64,000 bases of DNA from an uncultured Oscillospiraceae bacterium (GCA_934446465.1 CAKSEF010000001.1:1-64000); one strand, 5' to 3'; shown: positions 8,097 through 18,573, counted from the stretch's first letter. Notes: a model not told the origin generated them from the letters alone. Made by a program: numbers and translations.

Positions 8097-8876
8097 TTGA
8101 AAATTCTTGCAATAGGTGATATCGTCGGCACAAAAGCAGTTTCCGAAATTTCAAGATATCTTTCCGGACTCAAACGCGAATTCGGCGCGCAATTCACCGT
8201 AATTAACGGTGAGAACGCCGATATGGTCGGAATCCTCCCAACACAGGCGGATGCAATTCTTCAGGCGGGTGCTGACGTTATTACACTTGGAAACCACACG
8301 TTCGGCAGACAGAAAATCGTCCCGTACCTTGAAAACGAACCCTCAATTCTCCGCCCCTACAATATCCCCGGTCTCACTGTCGGAAGAGGTTACGGAATAT
8401 TTGATACCTGCGGAAAACGCATATTGGTAGCTTCGCTCCTCGGCAGGTGCGGAATGAATTTCGGCCCGGACAGTCCGTTTTATGCCGCCGACAAAATTCT
8501 CGGCGACAATTTAGGAAAATACGATATCGCCCTATTTGATTTCCATGCAGAAGCAACAAGCGAAAAAATCGCGCTGGCGCACTACCTCGACGGCAGAGTC
8601 TCGGCTGTTTGGGGTACTCACACACACGTACAGACCGCCGACGAGCGCGTTTTTCCGAAAGGGACTGGGTATATAACCGACCTCGGTATGACCGGGCCGC
8701 ACAACTCGGTTATAGGTGCATCATATGAGACATCACTCCCCACCTTCTTAGGTCATGTCCCCGTGAGCTTTGCAGAAGCCGAAGGTGATACAATGATAAA
8801 CGGCGTCTGCCTTGACGTAGATTCCGACGGAAAGTGCCGTGAGGTTGTTAGAATCAATCGTATTCTGAAAGGATAG
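8097..8876 (+). CDS. ymdB: YmdB family metallophosphoesterase (2',3'-cyclic nucleotide phosphodiesterase)
   Basis: A 259-aa member of the YmdB family (TIGR00282). Metal-binding motifs appear in order: GDIVG near residue 7, INGENAD near 35, LGNHTFG near 63, and WGTHTHVQTAD near 180. In Bacillus YmdB hydrolyses 2',3'-cyclic AMP and affects the switch between motility and biofilm. I assign a TTG start at 8097 (protein begins KILAIGD), because AAAGGAG lies 9 bases upstream; an earlier in-frame ATG at 8073 lacks a site and would add residues unlike the family. The gene follows rny as in other Firmicutes, and the next gene begins 5 bases after its stop. Confidence 0.9.
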   Translation: MKILAIGDIVGTKAVSEISRYLSGLKREFGAQFTVINGENADMVGILPTQADAILQAGADVITLGNHTFGRQKIVPYLENEPSILRPYNIPGLTVGRGYGIFDTCGKRILVASLLGRCGMNFGPDSPFYAADKILGDNLGKYDIALFDFHAEATSEKIALAHYLDGRVSAVWGTHTHVQTADERVFPKGTGYITDLGMTGPHNSVIGASYETSLPTFLGHVPVSFAEAEGDTMINGVCLDVDSDGKCREVVRINRILKG

Positions 8877-8881
8877 TTGTT

Positions 8882-9949
8882 ATGCCTAAAATTCTTCATA
8901 CCGGCGATTTGCATCTTGACAGTGCATTTAAATCGCTGTCTCCCGACGGCGCAAGGGAGCGCAGGCGAGGTTTACGCCGAGTTCTGTCGCAGATAGTTGA
9001 TATTGCCAACAGTGAGTCGGCGGACGCGCTCATCATTGCGGGCGACCTTTTTGACGCCTATCCTATATATCCCGAAACCGAAGAATCGGTTGTGCGGGAT
9101 TTTGAACGCGCCAAAACAGAAGTTTTTATTACCCCGGGAAACCATGACCCGTACACGCCGACTTCGCCGTATCGGACGCTCTCGTTTCCCGAGAACGTGC
9201 ACATCTTTACGAGCGAACACCTGACCCCATTCGAGATTGCGTCGAAAAAACTCCGTATATACGGTTCGGCGTATACGAGTACAGACTTCTCCGAGCCTGT
9301 TCTCCGTGATTTTAAAGCAGATGACGATGGTTTTACAAACATTGTTATTATCCATGGAAACGTCAATGCCTCGGGCTATGTTTCAGTTACATCTGAAGAA
9401 ATCAGAAATTCAGGTGCGGACTACATAGCATTGGCGCATATTCACAAACCGTCAGAGCTTCTGCGCGAAGGCAAAACATACCTTGCATACTGCGGTTGTG
9501 CCGAGGCGAGAGACTTCGGCGAGCAGTATGACACAGGTGTTATTCTTCTAAATCTCGAGGATGGCAACGCCGAATTTTCACGCATGAGCGTATCGGACGT
9601 GCGCTACCGAGAGATTACCGTCAATGCCGAAAAGGGCGATGTTGTATCGGAAATACCGATTCCCGAAGGCCGTGAGGCACTGCGTGTGCATATAACCGGC
9701 GAATGTGATATGCACGATGTTGAAAAACTCTACGACATCCTGTCGGAACGGTATTTTGAGCTTGAAATATACGACGAGACAACTCCTCCGAGGGACTTAT
9801 GGCTCGGCATCGGCGAGGATAATCTCCGCGGGCTCTTTCTCCAAAAAATGAGAACTAAGTTTGACGCGGAATCCGATGAGAACGAACGCAAAAAAATTCT
9901 TCTTGCCGTTAAATACGGCATAGACGCAATAGAAAAACGAGACTCATAA
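8882..9949 (+). CDS. SbcD/YhaO-like metallophosphoesterase (DNA repair exonuclease family)
   Basis: A 355-aa calcineurin-type phosphoesterase. Visible motifs: HTGDLHLDSAF near residue 5, IAGDLFD near 48, TPGNHDPYT near 80, IIHGN near 155 and LAHIHKP near 183, the five blocks of the SbcD/Mre11 fold. The C-terminal capping region of about 100 residues fits YhaO. Such proteins normally act with a coiled-coil SMC-type ATPase (SbcC/YhaN) encoded next to them; none is present here, as a terminator follows directly. AAAGGA overlaps the end of ymdB, so the two are co-transcribed. Substrate DNA or nucleotide specificity cannot be told. Confidence 0.85.
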   Translation: MPKILHTGDLHLDSAFKSLSPDGARERRRGLRRVLSQIVDIANSESADALIIAGDLFDAYPIYPETEESVVRDFERAKTEVFITPGNHDPYTPTSPYRTLSFPENVHIFTSEHLTPFEIASKKLRIYGSAYTSTDFSEPVLRDFKADDDGFTNIVIIHGNVNASGYVSVTSEEIRNSGADYIALAHIHKPSELLREGKTYLAYCGCAEARDFGEQYDTGVILLNLEDGNAEFSRMSVSDVRYREITVNAEKGDVVSEIPIPEGREALRVHITGECDMHDVEKLYDILSERYFELEIYDETTPPRDLWLGIGEDNLRGLFLQKMRTKFDAESDENERKKILLAVKYGIDAIEKRDS

Positions 9950-9950
9950 A

Positions 9951-9984
9951 AAAGGCGGTGTAAAATAGTTTTTACACCGCCTTT
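9951..9984. terminator. bidirectional terminator between sbcD-like and degV genes
   Basis: A perfect 15-bp stem, AAAGGCGGTGTAAAA with TTTTACACCGCCTTT, and a 4-base loop, placed between convergent genes whose stop codons lie 1 and 8 bases away. Confidence 0.88.
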
Positions 9985-9992
9985 AATCGACA

Positions 9993-10850
9993 TTATTTTG
10001 TTAGGAAAAGCACACCGAGCGTACCCGGGCCGCAGTGCGTGGAAATCGTACAGCTTGCACGGCTGACGTATATATTTTCAAACTTTCCCGTTCTTTCAAT
10101 ATAATCGCGCACAAGGGCTATTCTCTCATCGGGAACTCCCGAATGTGTTATATACACGCGCTTTGGATTTACATTGTCATATTTTTCAAATCTGTCCTCT
10201 GTGTACTTGAGAAGGACTTTATCCATATCGCCTCGGTATTTTTTTGAGACATACATGGTTCCCGTCTCGTTGTTCATTTCTATGCAGGGTTTAAGATTCA
10301 GAAGCGTAGCGGCAAAAGCCGTGATATCCGAACATCTTCCGCCCGCCCGCATAAACTCAAGCGTTTCCAGAACGAAACTGCATCTTATATGCGAACGCAT
10401 ATCATTCAGCTTATCGACTATATCTTTTGCCGGCATACCCTGTTCAATCATGTCTCCCGCTTCCGCGACAAGCAGTCCGAACCCGCTTGAAAGGCTCTTT
10501 GAATCCACGACATATACACCCTCAAGTTCGCTCGCCGCAATCAGGCATGTCTGATATCCGCTTGTTATTCCCGATGAGAGGCATATATGAATAACCTCAT
10601 ATCCGGCATCGGTAAATTTTTTGAAATGCTCAAGATACTCGGCGGCGTTAATGGCCGATGTTTTCGGAAGCACGCCGGTTTCTTTGTATATGCGGTACAT
10701 ATCGTCCGGTGTAATATCAACGCCGTCGGTAAATTTCCTGTCATTTACGGTAACCGAGCCGTTGGCGTACTGAACGGAATACCGTTCTTTCAGTTCCTCA
10801 CCCAAATCACAGCTTCCGTCAGCGCTGAGTATTATCTTTTTTTCAGGCAT
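9993..10850 (-). CDS. DegV family fatty-acid-binding protein
   Basis: A 285-aa cytoplasmic protein of the DegV/FakB family, which holds a fatty acid for phosphorylation by FakA. The N-terminus ILSADGSCDLGEEL, the PKTSAINAAEY block near residue 58, CLSSGITSGYQT near 90 and the closing HCGPGTLGVLF are family landmarks. The catalytic partner FakA is encoded at 16924-18558 in this window. Start ATG is preceded by GGGGAGACGA. It lies 20 bases after yebC and is probably co-transcribed with it. Bound lipid is not predictable. Confidence 0.9.
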   Translation of the reverse strand: MPEKKIILSADGSCDLGEELKERYSVQYANGSVTVNDRKFTDGVDITPDDMYRIYKETGVLPKTSAINAAEYLEHFKKFTDAGYEVIHICLSSGITSGYQTCLIAASELEGVYVVDSKSLSSGFGLLVAEAGDMIEQGMPAKDIVDKLNDMRSHIRCSFVLETLEFMRAGGRCSDITAFAATLLNLKPCIEMNNETGTMYVSKKYRGDMDKVLLKYTEDRFEKYDNVNPKRVYITHSGVPDERIALVRDYIERTGKFENIYVSRASCTISTHCGPGTLGVLFLTK

Positions 10851-10870
10851 ATTCGTCTCCCCAATCAGAA

Positions 10871-11593
10871 TTATTCCTCGTCCCAGTTGTGATAGACATT
10901 CTGGACGTCATCATTGTCATCGAGCATATCGAGGAGCTTCTGCATATTTTTAATATCATCCTCATTTTCGAGCTTTGTATACGTCTGCGGAACAAGTTCG
11001 GCCTCGGCAGAAGCTATCACATAGTCCTTTGCCTCAAGAGCCTCCCGAACTGCCGACACATCATCCGCACCGCAATATACCTCAGTTCCTTCTTCTGAAA
11101 CCTCGACATCATCCGCGCCGGCTTCGATGCAATCCATCATTATCTCATCTTCACTTTTGCCGCCGTTTTCAAGAATGATAACGCCCTTTTTATCAAACTG
11201 CCAGCCGACACATCCCGTAGCGCCGAGATTCCCTCCGAACTTATCGAAGTAATGGCGCATTTCAGACGCCGTTCTGTTTCTGTTATCCGTCATCGTCTCT
11301 ACTATTACGGCGACTCCGCACGGGCCGTAGCCCTCGTAGACTATTGTTTCATACGTTGTGCCATCCGCACCAGAAGCGCGTTCAATAATGCGCTTTACGT
11401 TATCATTCGGAACATTGTTCGCCTTTGCTTTTGCTATGCAGTCGCGGAGTTTTGAATTTGACACGGGGTCTGCCCCGCCCTCTTTTACCGCAACGGCAAT
11501 TTCTCTTCCGATTTTAGTGAAGACCTTTGCTTTCTGCGCATCTGTTTTTTCTTTCTTATGAAGTATATTTTTCCACTTGGAATGTCCCGACAT
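10871..11593 (-). CDS. yebC: YebC/PmpR/TACO1 family protein
   Basis: A 240-aa member of the YebC family, beginning MSGHSKWKNILHKKEKTDAQ, the hallmark N-terminus. The conserved ERASG near residue 78 and YEGYGPCGVAV near 92 follow. The family was described as a transcriptional regulator (PmpR); more recent work links YebC and TACO1 to translation through proline-rich or stalling sequences. The start at 11593 is fixed by that N-terminus; a longer open frame to 11737 is not conserved-looking. GGGG about 8 bases before ATG is a modest ribosome site. A sigma-A promoter lies 61 bases upstream. Confidence 0.93.
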   Translation of the reverse strand: MSGHSKWKNILHKKEKTDAQKAKVFTKIGREIAVAVKEGGADPVSNSKLRDCIAKAKANNVPNDNVKRIIERASGADGTTYETIVYEGYGPCGVAVIVETMTDNRNRTASEMRHYFDKFGGNLGATGCVGWQFDKKGVIILENGGKSEDEIMMDCIEAGADDVEVSEEGTEVYCGADDVSAVREALEAKDYVIASAEAELVPQTYTKLENEDDIKNMQKLLDMLDDNDDVQNVYHNWDEE

Positions 11594-11653
11594 TATGTTT
11601 CCCCATTTCTCGGATTTAAATTTTATATTTGTAATTAAAAAAATATCTATTTC

Positions 11654-11682
11654 AGTATACAACATAACCGCACGTTTTTCAA
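11654..11682 (-). promoter_or_regulatory. sigma-A promoter of yebC-degV
   Basis: Minus-strand TTGAAA (11682-11677), 17-bp spacer, TATACT (11659-11654). Confidence 0.78.
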
Positions 11683-11748
11683 GTTTTTTAAAACAAATTT
11701 GTTTTCTTTGAATAATTCGCTGCCGATGTGTAAACAATAGAGGTAAAT

Positions 11749-11766
11749 CGATGTGTTTTCACATCG
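11749..11766 (+). other. leader hairpin before the Asn/Gln-rich gene
   Basis: CGATGTG (11749-11755), TTTT loop, CACATCG (11760-11766): a perfect 7-bp hairpin 29 bases before the start codon. A third copy of CCGATGTG lies at 11723-11730. It could stabilise the mRNA or bind a regulator. Confidence 0.4.
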
Positions 11767-11795
11767 GTGGATATTTTTTACGAGGTGAAAGCAGA

Positions 11796-11933
11796 ATGTC
11801 TAATCAGAAAAACAACCAGAACAACCAGCAGAACCAGAATAATCAGCAGCAGAATCAGCAGAACAACCAGCAGAATCAGAACAATCAGCAGAACCAGCAG
11901 AACAACAAGAACAACAGAAACGAAAACTACTAA
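11796..11933 (+). CDS. Asn/Gln-rich low-complexity small protein (45 aa)
   Basis: The protein starts MSNQKNNQNNQ and is almost entirely Asn and Gln with a few Lys, Arg and a final NENY. No domain, membrane segment or cysteine is present. It is a genuine gene candidate: GAGGTGAAA lies 6 bases before ATG, a strong terminator follows 10 bases after the stop, and it stands alone between divergent yebC and dinB. Similar N/Q-rich miniproteins are seen in Clostridia without known role. Composition recalls gamma-type small acid-soluble spore proteins of Bacillus, but no protease site is visible. Function unknown. Confidence 0.65.
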   Translation: MSNQKNNQNNQQNQNNQQQNQQNNQQNQNNQQNQQNNKNNRNENY

Positions 11934-11943
11934 GAATCTGCGC

Positions 11944-11978
11944 AAAAACTGCCCGCTTAAATTCGGCGGGCAGTTTTT
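11944..11978 (+). terminator. terminator of the Asn/Gln-rich gene
   Basis: A perfect 13-bp stem AAAAACTGCCCGC / GCGGGCAGTTTTT with a 9-base loop and trailing T run. Confidence 0.85.
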
Positions 11979-11985
11979 GTTTTTC

Positions 11986-12014
11986 TTGACAAAAATTTCG
12001 TGTGTAAATATACT
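11986..12014 (+). promoter_or_regulatory. sigma-A promoter of dinB
   Basis: TTGACA (11986-11991), 17-bp spacer, TATACT (12009-12014). No LexA-type box is obvious around it. Confidence 0.82.
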
Positions 12015-12046
12015 TATAATAGAAGTTCCGAAGGGAGGGGATTGCC

Positions 12047-13282
12047 GTGGAACGGTATATTTTACACTGCGACTTAAACGCTTTTTTTGCGTCTGTCGAA
12101 GAGGCATTAAACCCATCTTTGCGAGGATTTCCCGTTGCGGTATGCGGTGTTCCCGAGGACAGACACGGCATCATTCTTGCCAAAAACGAATCCGCGAAAA
12201 AATTCGGAGTTAAGACGGCAGAAACAATCTGGCAGGCAAAACGCAAGTGTCCCTCCCTGGTTTTAGTTACTCCGCATTACGAGAAGTATACGGAGTATTC
12301 AAAGGCCGTAAACGATATCTACCTCAAGTACACCGACCTCGTTGAGCCTTTCGGCATAGATGAATCATGGCTTGACATAACAGGCTCGGCACATCTTTTC
12401 GGAACCCCAAAACAGATAGCTGACGAAATACGCGGTAGAATCAAAAAAGAAACAGACCTCACGGCATCGGTCGGTGTATCCTTCAACAAGAGCTTTGCAA
12501 AACTCGGGAGCGATTACAGGAAGCCCGATGCAACCACCGTTATTTCGCATGAGAACTTCCGCGATATTGTCTGGCCTCTCCCCGTCGGAGACCTTCTGTT
12601 TGTCGGAAGAAGCTCTGTGAAGACGCTTTCACGTCTCGGGATAAATACGATAGGCGAGCTTGCAAACAGCGACAGACGTTCAATTTCAGCGATACTCGGC
12701 AAAAACGGCGGAATTATTCATGATTATGCAAACGGGAAAGATGACGCTCCCGTACACTCGGCTTTCTGCGAATATGAGCCGAAGTCTGTCGGAAAAGGCA
12801 CAACATTTTCCCATGACTTAGCTGAAATATCCGATATTAAGACCGCGGTGTGCGCCCTTTCCGATAACGTCGCCGGACGCCTGAGGAGGCAGAACATGCG
12901 TTGCTGTGCCGTCTCTCTCACTGTCAGATACCCTGACTTCAAGACACTTTCGCATCAGACGACATTGCCGTTCCCGACTTATATCGAGCGTGATATCTCG
13001 GATTCGTGCATGGATATCTTTTTGAAATACTTTGCAAAGTCAAACAAGCCCGTAAGAATGCTCACTGTTACCGCGCTGAATCTTGTCCGGGCTGACGAAT
13101 CGGCAGAACAGATATCTTTATTTTTGGATATGGACGCAAGAAAGAAGCATGAAAACATTGATCTTGCGGTTGACCGCATAAGGAACAAATTCGGAGCGGA
13201 TGCAATTTCAAAGGGTTCCGTCATAAAAAATGATTTTGGCTTAAAGCGGGCGTCCGCACGCGACAATGATATCGAAATATGA
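12047..13282 (+). CDS. dinB: DNA polymerase IV (Y-family translesion polymerase)
   Basis: A 411-aa error-prone polymerase that copies past damaged bases. The metal-binding block HCDLNAFFASVEEA is at residues 7-20 and the catalytic pair lies in FGIDESWLDIT near 104-114. The thumb with helix-hairpin-helix (GRSSVKTLSRLGINTIGEL near 187) and the little-finger domain follow, so the protein is complete. Start is GTG, with AAGGGAGGGG 6 bases before it. The C-terminus does not end in an obvious beta-clamp motif, although ISLFLD near residue 361 fits one. It is transcribed alone from its own promoter, shortly before guaB. Confidence 0.94.
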   Translation: MERYILHCDLNAFFASVEEALNPSLRGFPVAVCGVPEDRHGIILAKNESAKKFGVKTAETIWQAKRKCPSLVLVTPHYEKYTEYSKAVNDIYLKYTDLVEPFGIDESWLDITGSAHLFGTPKQIADEIRGRIKKETDLTASVGVSFNKSFAKLGSDYRKPDATTVISHENFRDIVWPLPVGDLLFVGRSSVKTLSRLGINTIGELANSDRRSISAILGKNGGIIHDYANGKDDAPVHSAFCEYEPKSVGKGTTFSHDLAEISDIKTAVCALSDNVAGRLRRQNMRCCAVSLTVRYPDFKTLSHQTTLPFPTYIERDISDSCMDIFLKYFAKSNKPVRMLTVTALNLVRADESAEQISLFLDMDARKKHENIDLAVDRIRNKFGADAISKGSVIKNDFGLKRASARDNDIEI

Positions 13283-13293
13283 CAAAAAATGCC

Positions 13294-13323
13294 TTGACAA
13301 AATGTCCTGTTCTGGTGTATTCT
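13294..13323 (+). promoter_or_regulatory. probable sigma-A promoter of guaB
   Basis: TTGACA (13294-13299), 18-bp spacer, TATTCT (13318-13323). The -35 is perfect, the -10 weak. It begins 12 bases after the dinB stop codon. Confidence 0.6.
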
Positions 13324-13346
13324 ATTTAAAATAAACAAAAGCTTAA

Positions 13347-14825
<1,479 letters not shown>

Positions 14826-14829
14826 TAAC

Positions 14830-14862
14830 ACACCCGCCGAAGGTAAAACATTCGGCGGGTGT
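14830..14862. terminator. bidirectional terminator between guaB and recG
   Basis: A perfect 12-bp stem, ACACCCGCCGAA with TTCGGCGGGTGT, 9-base loop, then a T run on the plus strand. recG ends at 14866 on the other strand. Confidence 0.88.
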
Positions 14863-14865
14863 TTT

Positions 14866-16917
14866 TTATCCTATGCTCATATCAAACATTTTTTCTATTC
14901 TGTTCCGCAGTTCGCGGTGCTCCGGAAGCTCAAGCCCAAAATCTTCCGCGGTAAGCTTCTCCGCTTCGTTTCTCGCACACGCAAGCAATTTCATATCATT
15001 TAAAAGGCTCGCTATGCGAAGCTCGGGAAGTCCGTGCTGGCGTGTGCCGAAGAAGTCACCCGGTCCGCGCAGCCGCAAGTCTTCCTCCGATACCCTGAAG
15101 CCGTCGGATGTCTTACGCAAAGCCTCAAGACGTTCTGCGGCCGGGCTGTTTTTCGGCACATTTGAAAACATGATGCAATATGACTTATCCTTGCCTCGTC
15201 CGACGCGCCCGCGAAGCTGATGCAGTTGAGAAAGCCCGAAACGTTCGGCGTTTTCTATTGCCATCACGGTTGCATTGGGAACATTTACCCCAACTTCAAT
15301 AACAGTTGTTGAAACTATTGCGTCGGTTTTTTTCTCAGAAAAATCAAGCATTATTTTTTCCTTCTCAGAAGGCTTCATTTTGCCGTGTAAAAATGCTGTT
15401 TTTTTGCCCGAAAATGCTGTTTTCGAGAGTTGTTCCGCAAATTTTTCGACAGAGCGGAGTTCTCCGCTTTCATCCTCGTCTATCATAGGACAGACGATAT
15501 ATGCCTGATGTCCCTTATCAATCTGCTTTCTTATGAAAGAATATGCGTCTTTTCTTTTTCCGTCATTCACGATAAGCGTATCTACCTTCTGTCTTCCGGG
15601 TGGGAGCTCGTCAATGACTGAGATGTCGAGGTCGCCGTACATCACAAGCGCGAGGGAGCGCGGTATCGGTGTTGCCGACATAACGAGCCTGTGCGGCGAG
15701 CTTCCTTTCTTAGCAAGACTTGCGCGCTGTTTTACTCCGAATCTGTGCTGTTCGTCAACAATTATTAATGCAAGGTTTTTAAACCCGACATCATCGCTTA
15801 TTACGGCATGGGTGCCGATTATCACATCAATCTCACCCGAGGCCAGCCTTTCCTTTATTTCTCTCTTTTCAGACATCTTCATTCCGCCCGTGAGCAAACC
15901 TGTTTTTATTCCGAGCTTGTCAAAAAGTTCTCTCAGCGAGCCGTAATGCTGTTTTGCTAAAATCTCGGTAGGGGCCATTAGCGCCGTCTGCATGCCGTTC
16001 TCTTTTACCGCAAATGCGGCAGCCGCGGCAACGGCTGTTTTTCCCGAGCCGACATCACCCTGAACAATCCTGTTCATTGGGCGCTTTCTTTTCATATCGC
16101 CTAAGATTTCAGAAACAACACGCTTCTGCGCATTGGTAAACACAAACGGCAGCACCTTTTCAAACCCATCAATATTCGTATTTTCAATGGGTATTCCGTC
16201 CTCGTTTTCACTGCGTTTTCTGAGCTTCGCAAGACCCGTGCACAGCACGAACAATTCTTCAAATATCAATCTTTTTCTTGCAATTTCAAGAGTCTCCATG
16301 CTCTGCGGGAAATGAATTTCATTGTATGCGTAGCTCACATATGCGAGTTCCTCGCTCATACGCACATTGTCGGGAATAACCTCAGGTATCCTATCCGAAA
16401 ACTCCGTTAAAACAGCTCGTACAGTGCGGCGAATTACATCAGCGGTCATTCCCGCCGTAAGACCGTATATCGGAACTATTGCACCGGTTTTGTTTCCAAA
16501 AGCATTTGCCTGCTCGAAAACGGGGTTCATCATGCACTTTTTACCGTCATTTTCCTCAATTTTTCCGAAGAAGACATACTTCTCCCCTGCGCGCAGCTTT
16601 CCCGCCGTGTATTTTTGGTTGTAGAACACTACGTTAATACCGCCGCTTTCGTCTATTATCCTGAGTTTTGTTACGGAGAAGCCCTTTCTTATATTCCGCG
16701 TATTCGCGTCGGACGCAGCGATACCGCGCACACACACCTTTTCTCCGACCTGTGCCTCGCGCAGAGTAACAACCTTGCGCCTGTCCTCATAATCGCGCGG
16801 GAAGTAATTCAGAAGGTCAAAAACCGTATAAACTCCAAGGCGAGAAAAAAGCTCTGCCTTTTTCTCGCCTACACCCTTCATATATCGTATTTCCGTGTTA
16901 ATGTCGGGCATTGTCAT
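14866..16917 (-). CDS. recG: ATP-dependent DNA helicase RecG
   Basis: A 683-aa helicase that remodels stalled forks and branched DNA. An N-terminal wedge/OB domain (about 60-130) precedes the helicase core: Walker A GDVGSGKTAVA at 287-297, a DEQHRFGV box near 387, SATPIPRSLA near 414 and the motif VI region QLRGRVGRGKDKSYC near 575. Length is normal. GGAG about 9 bases before ATG lies inside the end of fakA, only 6 bases apart, so the two genes are co-transcribed, an arrangement known in Firmicutes. Confidence 0.97.
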   Translation of the reverse strand: MTMPDINTEIRYMKGVGEKKAELFSRLGVYTVFDLLNYFPRDYEDRRKVVTLREAQVGEKVCVRGIAASDANTRNIRKGFSVTKLRIIDESGGINVVFYNQKYTAGKLRAGEKYVFFGKIEENDGKKCMMNPVFEQANAFGNKTGAIVPIYGLTAGMTADVIRRTVRAVLTEFSDRIPEVIPDNVRMSEELAYVSYAYNEIHFPQSMETLEIARKRLIFEELFVLCTGLAKLRKRSENEDGIPIENTNIDGFEKVLPFVFTNAQKRVVSEILGDMKRKRPMNRIVQGDVGSGKTAVAAAAAFAVKENGMQTALMAPTEILAKQHYGSLRELFDKLGIKTGLLTGGMKMSEKREIKERLASGEIDVIIGTHAVISDDVGFKNLALIIVDEQHRFGVKQRASLAKKGSSPHRLVMSATPIPRSLALVMYGDLDISVIDELPPGRQKVDTLIVNDGKRKDAYSFIRKQIDKGHQAYIVCPMIDEDESGELRSVEKFAEQLSKTAFSGKKTAFLHGKMKPSEKEKIMLDFSEKKTDAIVSTTVIEVGVNVPNATVMAIENAERFGLSQLHQLRGRVGRGKDKSYCIMFSNVPKNSPAAERLEALRKTSDGFRVSEEDLRLRGPGDFFGTRQHGLPELRIASLLNDMKLLACARNEAEKLTAEDFGLELPEHRELRNRIEKMFDMSIG

Positions 16918-16923
16918 AAAAAA

Positions 16924-18558
16924 CTACTCCGCTGAAATCATATAATAATACACGGGCTGACCGCCGTCAAGGAGCATGGTCTCCGCATTCGGCGCCGCGT
17001 TTTTATAAACACTCTCAACTTCATATGCCGAAGCCTCTTCCACGCCGTCGCCGTAAAACACGGTTATAAAACTCTTTTCCGAGACGTTCATATCCTCTGC
17101 AAGCTTTTCAGCCACTGTCTTAAGATTCGCGCCCGATGATGAAATTTTGCCCTCGCTGAACGCGAGATACTCGCCCTCTTTTATTGAGTATCCGTCAAAC
17201 TCACTGTCTCGTGCGGCATATGTTATAAGACCTGTGCTTACATTCTTTGCCGCGTCATTCATCGATGCAAGGTTTTCTTCCGTATCGGCATCGGGGTCGA
17301 AAGCGAGCATTGCGGAAATTCCCTGCGGAATTGTCTTGGTTTCGAGAACCACTACCTGCTTCTCCGTAAGCTCTGTTGTCTGCTGTGCCGCCATAATTAT
17401 GTTCTTGTTATTGGGAAGAACAAACACAACCTCGGACGGCGTAGCATTGATTGCGGCAAGGATATCATCCGTTGACGGGTTCATCGTCTGACCGCCCTCA
17501 ATAACCGTGTTCGCGCCAAGGTCGCGGAATGCGCCGACTATTCCCTCACCCGCACAAACTACGGCAAAGCCGTATTTCGTTTCGGCCTTTGCGATTTTCG
17601 GAGCCGTGTCTGTTCCTTCAATTACCTTTTGCGTATGCTGATAGCGCATATTATCTATCTTTATGTTTACAAGCCCTCCGTAGCCGAGTGCTTTTCCTAT
17701 TGCACGGTCGGGGTTATTCGTATGCACATGAACCTTTATTATATCATCATCATCGACGACGACTACGCAGTCGCCTATCGATTCGAGATATGCGCGAAGC
17801 TGTGCAACGTCTAATTTCTTTCCCTCGCGACTTATGTTCACTATAAATTCCGTGCAGTAGCCGAACTTGATTTCCTCATCGCTGTCGGCAACTACCGACG
17901 CAGATGCGCTTACTCCCGAAACGGCCTCGGCGGGCACGACATCATTCCCCAAGAGCGAATCGTTCATAGCCTTGAGAACTATCATCCAGCCGTAACCGCC
18001 TGCATCTACAACGCCGGCTTTTTTAAGAACCGGGTTCTGCTCGGTGGTTTCCTCGAGAGCAATGTTTCCCTCTTCGATAATTCTTGCAAAGAGCTCTGTT
18101 ACATCCTTAATTTCCCCGCAAAGCTCGGTCGCTTTTTCGGCTGCGCGCCTTGAAACGGAGAGTATTGTACCCTCGGCGGGCTTCATAACCGCTCTGTAAG
18201 CGGTCTCAACTCCGAGAGACAGTGCCTTTGCGAGAGATTCGGAATCCATTTCTTTTTCTCCCACGCACGATTTTGCAAAACCTCTGAAAAGGAGCGAGAG
18301 TATGACGCCCGAGTTTCCGCGTGCACCTCTCAGGAGAGCCGACGCCGCAATCTGCGCCGATTCACCCACTGTTTCCGCATCATTTGCGGAGAGTGCCGCA
18401 GCAGCAGCTCCTGCTGTAAGCGACATATTTGTACCCGTATCCCCATCGGGAACCGGGAAAACATTAAGTTCATTAAGATGTTGTTTATTATTGCTTATTG
18501 CCGCGGACGCCGATATGACCATACATCTGAACTCCGCGGCGGTGATATTTTCTTTCAA
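16924..18558 (-). CDS. fakA: fatty acid kinase catalytic subunit FakA (DhaL/YloV family)
   Basis: A 544-aa protein of the YloV/FakA family, which phosphorylates fatty acids carried by DegV/FakB proteins. The DhaL (Dak2) kinase domain holds NVFPVPDGDTGTNM near residue 30 and RGARGNSGVILS near 75. A C-terminal FakB-like domain contains LPNNKNIIMAA near 375. I prefer a TTG start at 18558, since GGGGGTG is 6 bases upstream; a GTG at 18567 lies inside that ribosome site. A DegV/FakB partner is encoded at 9993-10850. It lies between asp23 and recG, the classic Firmicute order. Confidence 0.92.
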   Translation of the reverse strand: MKENITAAEFRCMVISASAAISNNKQHLNELNVFPVPDGDTGTNMSLTAGAAAAALSANDAETVGESAQIAASALLRGARGNSGVILSLLFRGFAKSCVGEKEMDSESLAKALSLGVETAYRAVMKPAEGTILSVSRRAAEKATELCGEIKDVTELFARIIEEGNIALEETTEQNPVLKKAGVVDAGGYGWMIVLKAMNDSLLGNDVVPAEAVSGVSASASVVADSDEEIKFGYCTEFIVNISREGKKLDVAQLRAYLESIGDCVVVVDDDDIIKVHVHTNNPDRAIGKALGYGGLVNIKIDNMRYQHTQKVIEGTDTAPKIAKAETKYGFAVVCAGEGIVGAFRDLGANTVIEGGQTMNPSTDDILAAINATPSEVVFVLPNNKNIIMAAQQTTELTEKQVVVLETKTIPQGISAMLAFDPDADTEENLASMNDAAKNVSTGLITYAARDSEFDGYSIKEGEYLAFSEGKISSSGANLKTVAEKLAEDMNVSEKSFITVFYGDGVEEASAYEVESVYKNAAPNAETMLLDGGQPVYYYMISAE

Positions 18559-18573
18559 ATTGAGCACCCCCGT

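Noticed and set aside
11796..11933. CAG/AAC-rich tandem repeat or CRISPR-like array
   Set aside because: The repetition follows codons of an Asn/Gln-rich ORF with ribosome site and terminator; there are no spacers.
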